Origin: Lutimonas halocynthiae
GTDB taxonomy: Bacteria > Bacteroidota > Bacteroidia > Flavobacteriales > Flavobacteriaceae
Assembly (NCBI RefSeq): GCF_030409835.1
Contig: NZ_JAUFQO010000004.1
Span: 124,001 to 188,000, forward strand
DNA length: 64,000 nt
Direction of reading: 5' to 3'
Below are positions 26,279 through 33,832 of the stretch, in pieces. The notes under the pieces are model-generated. The model saw only the letters and a list, made by a program, of their open reading frames with translations, did not search any database and had not been told where the DNA came from. The translations under genes and the position numbers were made by a program. Numbering within the stretch: position 1 is the first letter of the stretch; each line of letters starts with the position of its first letter.

Positions 26279-26932
26279 TTAATTTCCTTTTTTAAAATCT
26301 TCAAGGAATTTAGCAAGTCCGATGTCTGTAAGAGGGTGCTTTAACAATCCAGTTATAGCACTTAAAGGACCAGTCATAACGTCTGCTCCAATTTTAGCAC
26401 AATCAATGATATGCATTGTATGACGCACAGAGGCAGCTAATATTCCAGTAGTATACCCGTAGTTGTCAAAAATAAGTCTGATCTCTGAAATCAATCCTAA
26501 ACCATCGGTTGAAACATCATCAAGTCTTCCAATAAATGGAGATACATAAGTAGCTCCTGCTTTTGCTGCAAGCAAGGCTTGCCCGGCAGAAAAGACTAAA
26601 GTAACATTGGTTTTAATACCTTTATCTGAAAAATATTTACACGCTTTTATCCCGTCCGCAATCATAGGTAACTTTACAACAATCTGAGGATCCAAAGCAG
26701 CAAGTGCTTCACCTTCTCTCACCATACCCTCAAAATCAGTCGCAATTACCTCAGCACTTACGTCACCATCAACTTCATGACAAATTGCCTTATAATGGTT
26801 GATAATATTCTCAGCTCCTGTTATACCTTCTTTCGCCATTAAAGACGGATTTGTGGTTACTCCATCGAGTATTCCAAGTGCCTGAGCTTCTTTTATCTGA
26901 TCTAAATTAGCAGTATCTATAAAAAATTTCAT
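26279..26932 (-). CDS. fsa: Fructose-6-phosphate aldolase / small transaldolase
   Basis: 217 aa from ATG 26932, the standard length of the TalC/FSA group. It starts [16 protein letters not shown]. The Schiff-base lysine is in VVKLPM (~86), and [19 protein letters not shown] (~108-126) and SPFIGRLDD (~130) are typical. It acts as transaldolase in the pentose phosphate pathway or as fructose-6-phosphate aldolase; sequence alone does not separate them. A well-formed promoter lies 22 bases upstream and a terminator follows, so it is monocistronic. Confidence 0.93.
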   Translation of the reverse strand: MKFFIDTANLDQIKEAQALGILDGVTTNPSLMAKEGITGAENIINHYKAICHEVDGDVSAEVIATDFEGMVREGEALAALDPQIVVKLPMIADGIKACKYFSDKGIKTNVTLVFSAGQALLAAKAGATYVSPFIGRLDDVSTDGLGLISEIRLIFDNYGYTTGILAASVRHTMHIIDCAKIGADVMTGPLSAITGLLKHPLTDIGLAKFLEDFKKGN

Positions 26933-26953
26933 TTGTTTGATTTTACATTTTTG

Positions 26954-26985
26954 CAAATATAATTTATTAAACTTGATATCAACAA
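26954..26985 (-). promoter_or_regulatory. Promoter of fsa
   Basis: Minus strand: TTG (26985-26983), 21 bases, TATATTTG (26961-26954). This is the full Bacteroidota sigma-A-type promoter. Transcription would start about 7 bases downstream, leaving a short leader before ATG 26932. Confidence 0.8.
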
Positions 26986-27132
26986 GATTATTTTATGATG
27001 TAACAATTTTATTCAGTTAAAAACTTAAGATTTTGATTTATCGATAAAAATAAGAATTCCCTTTCATCTAAAAATATTTGTAAATTGACGGGCATTGATA
27101 TATGAAATATCATCACTGATAAAATTCCCATT

Positions 27133-27738
27133 ATGTTCTGGATAAAACACTTGACCTACGACGAGGCTGATAAATCATTAAAAAAGTTATACGACCGTGT
27201 TAAGGGCCCGAATAATCAAGTAGACAATATTCTAATGGTTCATAGTCTGAGACCTCACACCCTCACAGGCCATATGGCATTATATAAAAATGTGATCCAT
27301 AATACGAATAACACATTACCCAAATGGTATCTTGAAGCACTAGGTGTTTATGTTAGCTTTCTAAATCATTGCGATTATTGTGTTGAGCATCATTTTGCAG
27401 GATTGCAAAAACTTTGGAATGATCAGGATAAATCTGCCGCCTTCTATGATGCACTCCATCATAATTCCTTGCAAGACTTCTTCGATAAAAAATGGTTTAA
27501 GGGTTTTTCCTATGCGAATATGCTAACATTAAACCCTCTTAAACTTGGTCAAAATGATGTAGAACATCTAAAAACAGTTGGATTTACGGATGGAGAGGTT
27601 CTTGAGATTAACCAGGTGGTTAGCTATTTTAATTATGCCAACAGGACGGTATTGGGTTTGGGTGTGCACACAAAAGGAGATATACTTGGGCTTTCACCCA
27701 ATGACAGCAATGATGCAGACAACTGGACACATCAATAA
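27133..27738 (+). CDS. AhpD-like peroxidase-related protein (carboxymuconolactone decarboxylase fold)
   Basis: 201 aa. The redox motif CxxC with following His is present in NHCDYCVEHH (~78-87), as in AhpD and the uncharacterised peroxidase-related family. The N-terminal helix region (DEADKSLKKLYDRVKG, NILMVHSLRPHTLTGH) also fits. Such proteins reduce peroxiredoxin partners or act as alkyl hydroperoxide reductases. It lies 81 bases before a 1-Cys peroxiredoxin on the same strand, which suggests the two work together in peroxide defence. Confidence 0.82.
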   Translation: MFWIKHLTYDEADKSLKKLYDRVKGPNNQVDNILMVHSLRPHTLTGHMALYKNVIHNTNNTLPKWYLEALGVYVSFLNHCDYCVEHHFAGLQKLWNDQDKSAAFYDALHHNSLQDFFDKKWFKGFSYANMLTLNPLKLGQNDVEHLKTVGFTDGEVLEINQVVSYFNYANRTVLGLGVHTKGDILGLSPNDSNDADNWTHQ

Positions 27739-27819
27739 ATTTCATGAAATCTTAACATTGTTTGGCGAAGTGAATTTTATAAAATTCGTAACTTAGATCA
27801 GAATTTTAAACGATTTAAT

Positions 27820-28461
27820 ATGGCAACCATTAGACTTGGAGATGTGGCTCCTGATTTTACAGCAAAATCCACAGAAGGAGACCTTAACTTTCATGAATGG
27901 CTGGGAGACAGCTGGGGGGTTTTGTTTTCACACCCTGCAGATTATACTCCTGTCTGTACAACAGAACTTGGAACTGTTGCAAAATATAAGCCGGAATTTG
28001 AAAAGCGCAACGTAAAAGTTGTAGCACTAAGTGTTGACGGTGTTGCATCACATCACGACTGGATCAAAGACATCAACGAAACCCAGCACACTACGGTAAA
28101 CTTTCCTATTATTGCTGATGAAGACAGGAAGGTGTCAGAATTATATGACATGATTCATCCCAATGCAGATGCCAAATTTACAGTAAGGTCAGTATTTGTT
28201 ATTGGATCAGATAAAACAATAAAACTCATTATTACTTACCCTGCCTCTACAGGTCGAAATTTTGATGAATTGCTGCGCGTCATCGATTCACTTCAGCTAA
28301 CAGCCTACGAAAAAGTAGCGACACCTGCCAATTGGAAAAATGGTGATGACTGTGTTATTGTGCCATCTGTTACCAACGAGGAAATTCCAGCATTATTTCC
28401 AAAGGGATATACAGAGATAAAACCATATCTCAGATTTACCCCGCAACCAAACTTAAACTAG
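27820..28461 (+). CDS. 1-Cys peroxiredoxin (Prx6 type)
   Basis: 213 aa. The peroxidatic cysteine lies in HPADYTPVCTTELG (Cys ~47). The long C-terminal domain (RVIDSLQLTAYEKVATPANW, NGDDCVIVPSV) is that of the Prx6/1-Cys group. It reduces hydrogen peroxide and organic hydroperoxides and needs an outside reductant, perhaps the AhpD-like protein encoded just upstream. A further Cys in GDDCVIVP is common in bacterial members. Followed by an intrinsic terminator. Confidence 0.93.
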   Translation: MATIRLGDVAPDFTAKSTEGDLNFHEWLGDSWGVLFSHPADYTPVCTTELGTVAKYKPEFEKRNVKVVALSVDGVASHHDWIKDINETQHTTVNFPIIADEDRKVSELYDMIHPNADAKFTVRSVFVIGSDKTIKLIITYPASTGRNFDELLRVIDSLQLTAYEKVATPANWKNGDDCVIVPSVTNEEIPALFPKGYTEIKPYLRFTPQPNLN

Positions 28462-28464
28462 ATC

Positions 28465-28493
28465 AAAAAAGGCCTTTTCAGAGGCCTTTTTTT
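28465..28493 (+). terminator. Intrinsic terminator after the peroxiredoxin gene
   Basis: A6GGCC, loop TTTTCAGA, GGCCT7: stem AAAAAGGCC/GGCCTTTTT with a T run, starting a few bases after the stop. Confidence 0.85.
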
Positions 28494-28628
28494 ATGAGGT
28501 CAATAGAATTGTAAAGAATTGTTCCTTCAATTATTTGTGCTACATTTATATGCTGATCTTATGATATTTTCTTCGGTTTACCTCCTGAAATATGGTAAGT
28601 AATTCGTTTTTGATTTAACTTAATAACT

Positions 28629-29318
28629 ATGAATAAAAAAGACATAAATATAGATGGTTTCAGACATATTTTGTACCAGCACCGCTCCCTTTCCAATGAC
28701 CAAATGCAACAAAAAAGTGAAGATTTTTATGACTGGATGAATCAACGCAGGTCCATTAGGGAATTCAGTGATAAGAATGTGCCCAAATCAGTAATTGAAA
28801 ATATTATAAAAACGGCTTCAACTGCACCTTCTGGTGCACATAAACAACCCTGGACATTCTGTGCGATCTCAAACAAAGATTTAAAACATCAAATCAGGTT
28901 AGCAGCCGAAGCTGAGGAAAAAGAAACTTATGAGAATCGCATGGGAGAACGTTGGAAAAATGATTTAGCTCCGATAGCCACAGATATGTATAAACCGTTT
29001 TTAGAGATTGCCCCATGGCTTATAATTGCATGTAAACGCCCGTATGAATATAAAGACGATGGCAGCAAAGTCAATAATTATTATGTAAATGAATCAGTAG
29101 GACTTGCTTGTGGCATGCTTATTACAGCCATTCATAATGCTGGACTGGTAACACTCACCCATACACCGAGCCCGATGAAATTTCTCACCCGGCTTTTAAA
29201 AAGACCTGAAAATGAAAGGGCTTTTTTATTATTGCCTGTTGGATATCCAAAACAACCCGTGTTTGTACCTGATTTAAAACGAAAAGACTTGAATGAAGTG
29301 GCTGTGTTTTATGAATAG
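28629..29318 (+). CDS. Iodotyrosine-deiodinase-like nitroreductase-fold flavoprotein
   Basis: 229 aa. FMN-binding motifs NQRRSIREFSD (~37) and TAPSGAHKQPWTF (~63-75) belong to the nitroreductase fold. The rest follows the IYD subgroup closely: the lid segment EEKETYENRMGERW (~97-110), MYKPFLEIAP (~121), YYVNESVGLACGML (~147), NAGLVTLTHTPS (~167) and LLPVGYPKQPVFVPDLKRK (~205). The Glu, Tyr and Lys that bind the zwitterion of halotyrosine in human IYD (E157, Y161, K182) align with residues in these segments. Likely reductive dehalogenation of halotyrosines; a general nitroreductase is the alternative. Soluble, unlike animal IYD. Confidence 0.82.
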   Translation: MNKKDINIDGFRHILYQHRSLSNDQMQQKSEDFYDWMNQRRSIREFSDKNVPKSVIENIIKTASTAPSGAHKQPWTFCAISNKDLKHQIRLAAEAEEKETYENRMGERWKNDLAPIATDMYKPFLEIAPWLIIACKRPYEYKDDGSKVNNYYVNESVGLACGMLITAIHNAGLVTLTHTPSPMKFLTRLLKRPENERAFLLLPVGYPKQPVFVPDLKRKDLNEVAVFYE

Positions 29319-29324
29319 ATGCAC

Positions 29325-30125
29325 TTACATTTTATAATGGTTCATGATTAGTTTTTCATACATCCTGTCTGGTAAAACTCTTTTAAGAACGATAGAAAAT
29401 TTTTGCATGTATTCACCCACTTTATAATGTAATTTTGGATTGGGGTCGTTAATTATTTTATGGATTCGATGCGCCATAATGATCGGATCTTTACCCGAAT
29501 CAACATGGGCATCCATTAAATCAAGGTTGCTCTGGTAAAGTTTGGCGTAGGCAGAACCTTTAAACACCGGAGTATGGTATCTCCCTGAAGCAATATTTGT
29601 AGCAAAATCTCCCGGGGCCACATTCACTACTTTGATACCAAATTGCTTGACTTCCATACTCAAAGCCTCAGTAAGAATTTCCATAGATCCTTTTGTTGCC
29701 GAATAAACCCCTCGAAATGGCAAGCCCATATAACCAGCAATGGAGGTAACATTTAGAATGAGCCCATCCCCTTGTCTCCTCATTTGTGGTAAAACAGATT
29801 TAATGACCTCGATGCCTCCAAAAAAATTTGTTTCAAACCCTTTGCGCATCTCCTCAGTTGGCGTTTCTTCAATTGGTCCGGTAATGCCAATGCCGGCATT
29901 ATTAATCAATACATCTAGCCGCCCTTCTTTTTCAATGACCTGTGCTACTGCCGCATCAATGCTCAATTTATCCAAAACATCAAGTTGTATCAGCTCAAAA
30001 TTTCTGCTCTCTGCTTTAGGATTTCTACTGGTACCATAAACAACAAAGCCTTGCTCGCTTAAATAAGTTGCTGTAATAGCCCCAATACCTGAAGAGGCGC
30101 CGGTAATAAAAATAACCTTACTCAT
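29325..30125 (-). CDS. Short-chain dehydrogenase/reductase
   Basis: 266 aa, classical SDR. Cofactor loop TGASSGIGA (~8-16), NNAGIG (~78), catalytic Ser in LNVTSIAGY (~128), and YSATKGS with Tyr and Lys (~141-147). The Arg in GTSRNP after the second strand suggests NADPH preference. The C-terminal extension (MYEKLIMNHYKM) is like those of membrane-associated retinol/steroid-type SDRs. Substrate unknown. It converges with the deiodinase-like gene (6-base gap). Confidence 0.9.
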   Translation of the reverse strand: MSKVIFITGASSGIGAITATYLSEQGFVVYGTSRNPKAESRNFELIQLDVLDKLSIDAAVAQVIEKEGRLDVLINNAGIGITGPIEETPTEEMRKGFETNFFGGIEVIKSVLPQMRRQGDGLILNVTSIAGYMGLPFRGVYSATKGSMEILTEALSMEVKQFGIKVVNVAPGDFATNIASGRYHTPVFKGSAYAKLYQSNLDLMDAHVDSGKDPIIMAHRIHKIINDPNPKLHYKVGEYMQKFSIVLKRVLPDRMYEKLIMNHYKM

Positions 30126-30215
30126 ATTGCAAAGATGCTATAAATAAATGAAATTTTAATATGAAAGTTGGAGTGCTTTTTGAAGATCTTTTTCTTAGCA
30201 AAGAAGAAAAAAAAT

Positions 30216-30309
30216 GGCAAGCTACCTGCATCACACCGCTACGACCTAATACCTTTGCTGCGTTCCCGCCCTGGAGGATTCAAAGGGAGCTGGTTGTGCA
30301 GGACTTGCC
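30216..30309 (-). ncRNA. ffs: Signal recognition particle RNA (bacterial small SRP RNA)
   Basis: About 94 nt on the minus strand. The 5' end GGCAAGTCC pairs with the 3' end GCTTGCC to close the helix. The central hairpin has CCAGGGCGGGAACGCAGCAA, with the GGAA loop and the internal AGCA that bind the Ffh M domain. Downstream of the 3' end the minus strand reads A then T8, consistent with termination. A matching promoter places the start at about 30309. It guides membrane-protein targeting together with Ffh and FtsY. Confidence 0.92.
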
Positions 30310-30313
30310 GATG

Positions 30314-30343
30314 CAAAAATACTATCCTTTTACAATAAAACAA
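30314..30343 (-). promoter_or_regulatory. ffs: Promoter of the SRP RNA gene
   Basis: Minus strand: TTG (30343-30341), 19 bases, TATTTTTG (30321-30314). The predicted start about 5-7 bases downstream agrees with the RNA 5' end deduced from base pairing. Confidence 0.75.
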
Positions 30344-30405
30344 GCTTTTTTTTGTAACTTTTTATTTTGAAGGAATACTAATGATTATCAATACATATTA
30401 TTATA

Positions 30406-30413
30406 TATATTTG
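30406..30413 (+). promoter_or_regulatory. -7 element before the DUF4199 gene
   Basis: TATATTTG, 22 bases before the ATG at 30436. No TTG element at the standard spacing. The bases after it (TTAAACCTTT) resemble the motif seen around the CarH-like gene with one mismatch. Confidence 0.4.
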
Positions 30414-30435
30414 TTAAACCTTTAATTTAAAAATC

Positions 30436-30963
30436 ATGAACGACCAACCTCAAGTTTCGAAAAAATCAATTATGCTCAATTATGGATTGCTATTAGGATT
30501 TGCATCCATTATAATAGCACTCATAAATTATGTTGCTGGTGATATCTACCAGCCTCACTGGTCATTAATTGTAGGTTCGCTGGTAATTACTATCGCTATA
30601 ATTATACTTGGAATTAAAAAAATAAAAGAATCGAATTCAGGATTTTTGTCAATTAGTGATGCGATCAAAGCTGGTTTGGGTATTTCACTGATTTCAGCTC
30701 TTGTCTATATTGTTTACTTATTGATTTTTTACAATATGATTGAACCTACTTACTTTGAGGATATGGCAAAAGTGCAGGAACAAGTCATCATTGAAAAATA
30801 CCCCAACTTAACTGATCAAGAATTAGAAGGTGCTATAAAAGGTTCTGCCATGTTCTTAAATACTGGCGCTAATATAACGATGACAATTATCTTCAGCTTG
30901 TTTATTGGATTAATTATTTCACTCATCGGCGGATTGATAATGAAAAAATCTGAAGAAGGTTAA
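30436..30963 (+). CDS. DUF4199 family membrane protein
   Basis: 175 aa with four hydrophobic segments (~13-35, 42-60, 79-105 and 144-168). The soluble loop between the third and fourth contains EQVIIEKYPNLTDQELEGA, typical of DUF4199, a Bacteroidota family of unknown function. It is encoded 16 bases upstream of a GT2 glycosyltransferase, and this DUF4199-glycosyltransferase pairing suggests a linked envelope role, though none has been shown from sequence. Confidence 0.85.
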   Translation: MNDQPQVSKKSIMLNYGLLLGFASIIIALINYVAGDIYQPHWSLIVGSLVITIAIIILGIKKIKESNSGFLSISDAIKAGLGISLISALVYIVYLLIFYNMIEPTYFEDMAKVQEQVIIEKYPNLTDQELEGAIKGSAMFLNTGANITMTIIFSLFIGLIISLIGGLIMKKSEEG

Positions 30964-30979
30964 AAAATAAAACTATCAA

Positions 30980-31945
30980 ATGGATATATCCATAGTTGTT
31001 CCTCTATTAAATGAGGAAGAATCTTTACAAGAATTACACGATTGGATTGCAAAAGTTATGCAGTCCAATCGTTTTTCATATGAAATACTTTTTATTGACG
31101 ATGGCAGTGATGATAGCTCATGGGCAATTATTGAAGCGCTGTCTAAATCGAACAAGTCGGTAAAAGGAATTCGATTTCAAAGAAACTATGGGAAGTCGCA
31201 AGCTTTAAACGCAGCTTTTAAGGAAGTTTCAGGAGATGTAGTGATTACTATGGATGCAGACCTTCAAGATAGCCCTGATGAGATCCCTGACTTGTTCAAT
31301 ATGATCAAGGATGAAGATTTCGATCTAATTTCTGGTTGGAAGAAGAAACGTTACGATTCTAAAATTCGAAAAAATTTACCTTCCAAATTATTCAATGCAG
31401 CAGCCAGAAAAACCTCAGGCCTATCACTTCACGATTTCAATTGTGGTCTAAAAGCTTATAAAAAAGACGTTGTAAAAAATGTAGATGTTTATGGCGAAAT
31501 GCATCGTTATATCCCGGTTCTTGCAAAAAATGCCGGCTTTCAAAAAATTGGTGAAAAAGTGGTGATCCACCAGGCGAGAAAATACGGTACCACTAAATTT
31601 GGGATGGATCGATTTATCAATGGCTTCTTAGACCTTATAACGATCAACTTTCTGACTAAATTCGGGAAAAGGCCCATGCATTTGTTTGGATTGCTTGGAA
31701 CCATGGTATTTATTATTGGGTTCCTTTCATCAATCATCATAGGTGTTTCAAAAATCATAAAACTATACCAGCAAAAACCTGCCATTTTGATTACTGACAA
31801 CCCTTGGTTCTTTATTGCACTGACTTGTATGGTATTAGGGTCGCAATTATTTTTAGCTGGTTTTTTAGGTGAGTTAATATTGAGATCCAAAAGGAAGCAA
31901 AAGCGTTATTCGGTAAGTGACAAATTAAATTTATCAAATGACTAA
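30980..31945 (+). CDS. GT2 family glycosyltransferase, DPM1/ArnC-like with two C-terminal membrane helices
   Basis: 321 aa. Starts MDISIVVPLLNEEESLQEL; nucleotide-sugar and metal-binding acidic residues are in FIDDGSDDSS (~36) and MDADLQDSPDE (~92). The acceptor/base region contains DFNCGLKAYK (~152). Residues ~237-262 and ~277-302 are membrane helices, with a basic tail. This architecture belongs to polyprenyl-phosphate glycosyltransferases that move a sugar from UDP or GDP to a lipid carrier at the inner membrane. Partner of the DUF4199 gene. Confidence 0.9.
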   Translation: MDISIVVPLLNEEESLQELHDWIAKVMQSNRFSYEILFIDDGSDDSSWAIIEALSKSNKSVKGIRFQRNYGKSQALNAAFKEVSGDVVITMDADLQDSPDEIPDLFNMIKDEDFDLISGWKKKRYDSKIRKNLPSKLFNAAARKTSGLSLHDFNCGLKAYKKDVVKNVDVYGEMHRYIPVLAKNAGFQKIGEKVVIHQARKYGTTKFGMDRFINGFLDLITINFLTKFGKRPMHLFGLLGTMVFIIGFLSSIIIGVSKIIKLYQQKPAILITDNPWFFIALTCMVLGSQLFLAGFLGELILRSKRKQKRYSVSDKLNLSND

Positions 31946-32050
31946 AGGTCAAAATCAATGGCTGATCAATCAATTGATGCTTGATTTAATGTAAACGCAT
32001 CAGCAATTTTGCTCATGGTTTTGAGGCCCAATATTTCACCCTAAAAAGTT

Positions 32051-32058
32051 TATCTTTG
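32051..32058 (+). promoter_or_regulatory. -7 element upstream of the phosphohexomutase gene
   Basis: TATCTTTG fits TAnnTTTG, 22 bases before ATG 32081. The nearest TTG is 27 bases upstream of it, longer than usual. Confidence 0.45.
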
Positions 32059-32080
32059 TACCCTTAAATATCAATAAAAT

Positions 32081-33805
32081 ATGAATACCAACGAAATCAT
32101 CAACAAAGCCAAACAATGGATCAAAACTCCTTTTGATTCAGCAACACAAAACGAAATACAAGAATTGCTAAATACCGATTCTAAAGACCTAACCGACAGA
32201 TTCTACAAAGACCTTGAATTTGGAACGGGAGGTATGAGAGGTATCATGGGCGCCGGAACAAACAGAATCAACAAATACACCTTAGGTAAAAATACACAGG
32301 GTTTGTCTAACTACTTACTCAGTACCTTTAAAGACAAGCAACCTAAAGTAGCCATTGCCTTTGATTGCCGACATAACAGCAAGTCATTTGCTCAGTCTGT
32401 GGCCGATGTTTTTTCTGCCAATGGCATTGTTGTTTATTTATTTGAAGACCTTAGAGCTACTCCTGAACTATCTTATGCCGTAAGAGAACTTGATTGTGAC
32501 GCAGGAATTGTGTTAACTGCATCCCATAATCCACCTGAATATAATGGTTACAAAGTATACTTTAATGATGGTGGGCAGATCATTCCACCTCAAGATGGAG
32601 CCATAGTTGATGAAATCAACAAGGTGAAATTTGAAGACATTAAATTTGAAGCAAACAATGCGCTCATACATCTTATAGGAGAAGAAATTGACAAGAAATT
32701 TGCTGTGGAAGCGGTTGCCAATTCTACCTCAAAAGAAACTAAAAATAGAGATCAGTTAAAGATTGTTTTCACTTCGCTGCATGGAACTTCTATTACCATG
32801 GTTCCAAGAGCCTTAGAATTAGCAGGATTCACAGATGTACATATTGTTGAAGAACAGCGAGAGCCAAATGGTGATTTTCCAACCGTTGCCTCCCCTAACC
32901 CGGAAGAACCGGCTGCATTGAAAATGGCTACTGATCTGGCTGATAAAATTGGCGCAGATATTGTAATAGGAACTGACCCTGATTGTGACAGATTAGGAAT
33001 AGCTGTTCGAAATCTGGAGAACGAACTGGTTCTTTTAAATGGAAACCAGACATTTGCCGTATTGGTAGATGCTTTGCTTAAAAAATGGAAACAGGAAGGC
33101 CGAATTAATGGAAAACAATTTGTAGGCTCTACAATTGTTTCAACCCCAATGATTGATGTGCTTGCCAACAGCTATGGTGTTGCTACTAAAGTTGGCTTAA
33201 CTGGTTTTAAATGGATCGCCAAGATGATTCGTGAGGCTGAAGGAACTGAAGAGTTTATCGGAGGTGGTGAAGAAAGCTTTGGTTTTATGGTAGGTGATTT
33301 TGTTAGAGATAAAGATGCCGTTTCAAGTACTTTGCTTGCTTGTGAAATTGCAGCAATCGCCAAAAACAATGGAAGCTCAATTTATGCTGACTTGTTGCAA
33401 CTTTATAAAGATCATGGATTCTATAAGGAGCACTTGATTTCTGTTGTAAAAAAAGGTGTTGAAGGAGCTCAGGAAATTCAGCAAATGATGGTGGATATGC
33501 GCAACTCGCCAATCACAGAGATGCACGGTGAAAAAGTAAAATACTTGTTTGATTATGAAACCTCAGTTTGCAAAGACCTGATTACAGGTGAAGAGACAGT
33601 AATTGATTTACCTAAATCAAATGTGCTGATCTATCAAACAACTGAAGGAACAAGGATGGCGGCAAGACCTAGCGGAACTGAGCCCAAGATTAAATTCTAC
33701 TTTAGCGTTCACACTGGGTTAAATGATGTTGCTGATGCAAAACAAGTAGAAGCAGCATTAGATCAAAAAATTCAAAGTATTATTAAAGAATGTAAATTGA
33801 ATTAA
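32081..33805 (+). CDS. Phosphoglucomutase/phosphomannomutase family protein
   Basis: 574 aa, four-domain alpha-D-phosphohexomutase. The phosphoserine loop is TASHNPPEYNGYK (~147), the Mg loop is GTDPDCDRLG (~301), the sugar loop GGEESFGF (~390) and the phosphate-binding loop RPSGTEPKIKFY (~527). The length and the opening FRFYKDLEFGTGGMRG-like stretch (DRFYKDLEFGTGGMRGIMG) match the PgcA/PGM2 type that interconverts glucose-1-P and glucose-6-P. Monocistronic or co-transcribed with the ABC exporter 27 bases downstream. Confidence 0.94.
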   Translation: MNTNEIINKAKQWIKTPFDSATQNEIQELLNTDSKDLTDRFYKDLEFGTGGMRGIMGAGTNRINKYTLGKNTQGLSNYLLSTFKDKQPKVAIAFDCRHNSKSFAQSVADVFSANGIVVYLFEDLRATPELSYAVRELDCDAGIVLTASHNPPEYNGYKVYFNDGGQIIPPQDGAIVDEINKVKFEDIKFEANNALIHLIGEEIDKKFAVEAVANSTSKETKNRDQLKIVFTSLHGTSITMVPRALELAGFTDVHIVEEQREPNGDFPTVASPNPEEPAALKMATDLADKIGADIVIGTDPDCDRLGIAVRNLENELVLLNGNQTFAVLVDALLKKWKQEGRINGKQFVGSTIVSTPMIDVLANSYGVATKVGLTGFKWIAKMIREAEGTEEFIGGGEESFGFMVGDFVRDKDAVSSTLLACEIAAIAKNNGSSIYADLLQLYKDHGFYKEHLISVVKKGVEGAQEIQQMMVDMRNSPITEMHGEKVKYLFDYETSVCKDLITGEETVIDLPKSNVLIYQTTEGTRMAARPSGTEPKIKFYFSVHTGLNDVADAKQVEAALDQKIQSIIKECKLN

Positions 33806-33832
33806 TCTGGCTTATATGTCAAGAAACAATTG

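Noticed and set aside
30161-30370. 69-aa open frame on the plus strand
   Set aside because: It covers the SRP RNA gene, which is encoded on the other strand; the coding potential is accidental.
30351-30423. Operator-like motif near the SRP RNA/DUF4199 region
   Set aside because: TTTGTAACTTTT (30351-30362) lacks two bases and TTTGTTAAACCTTT (30410-30423) has a mismatch; they serve as a warning about AT-rich look-alikes.
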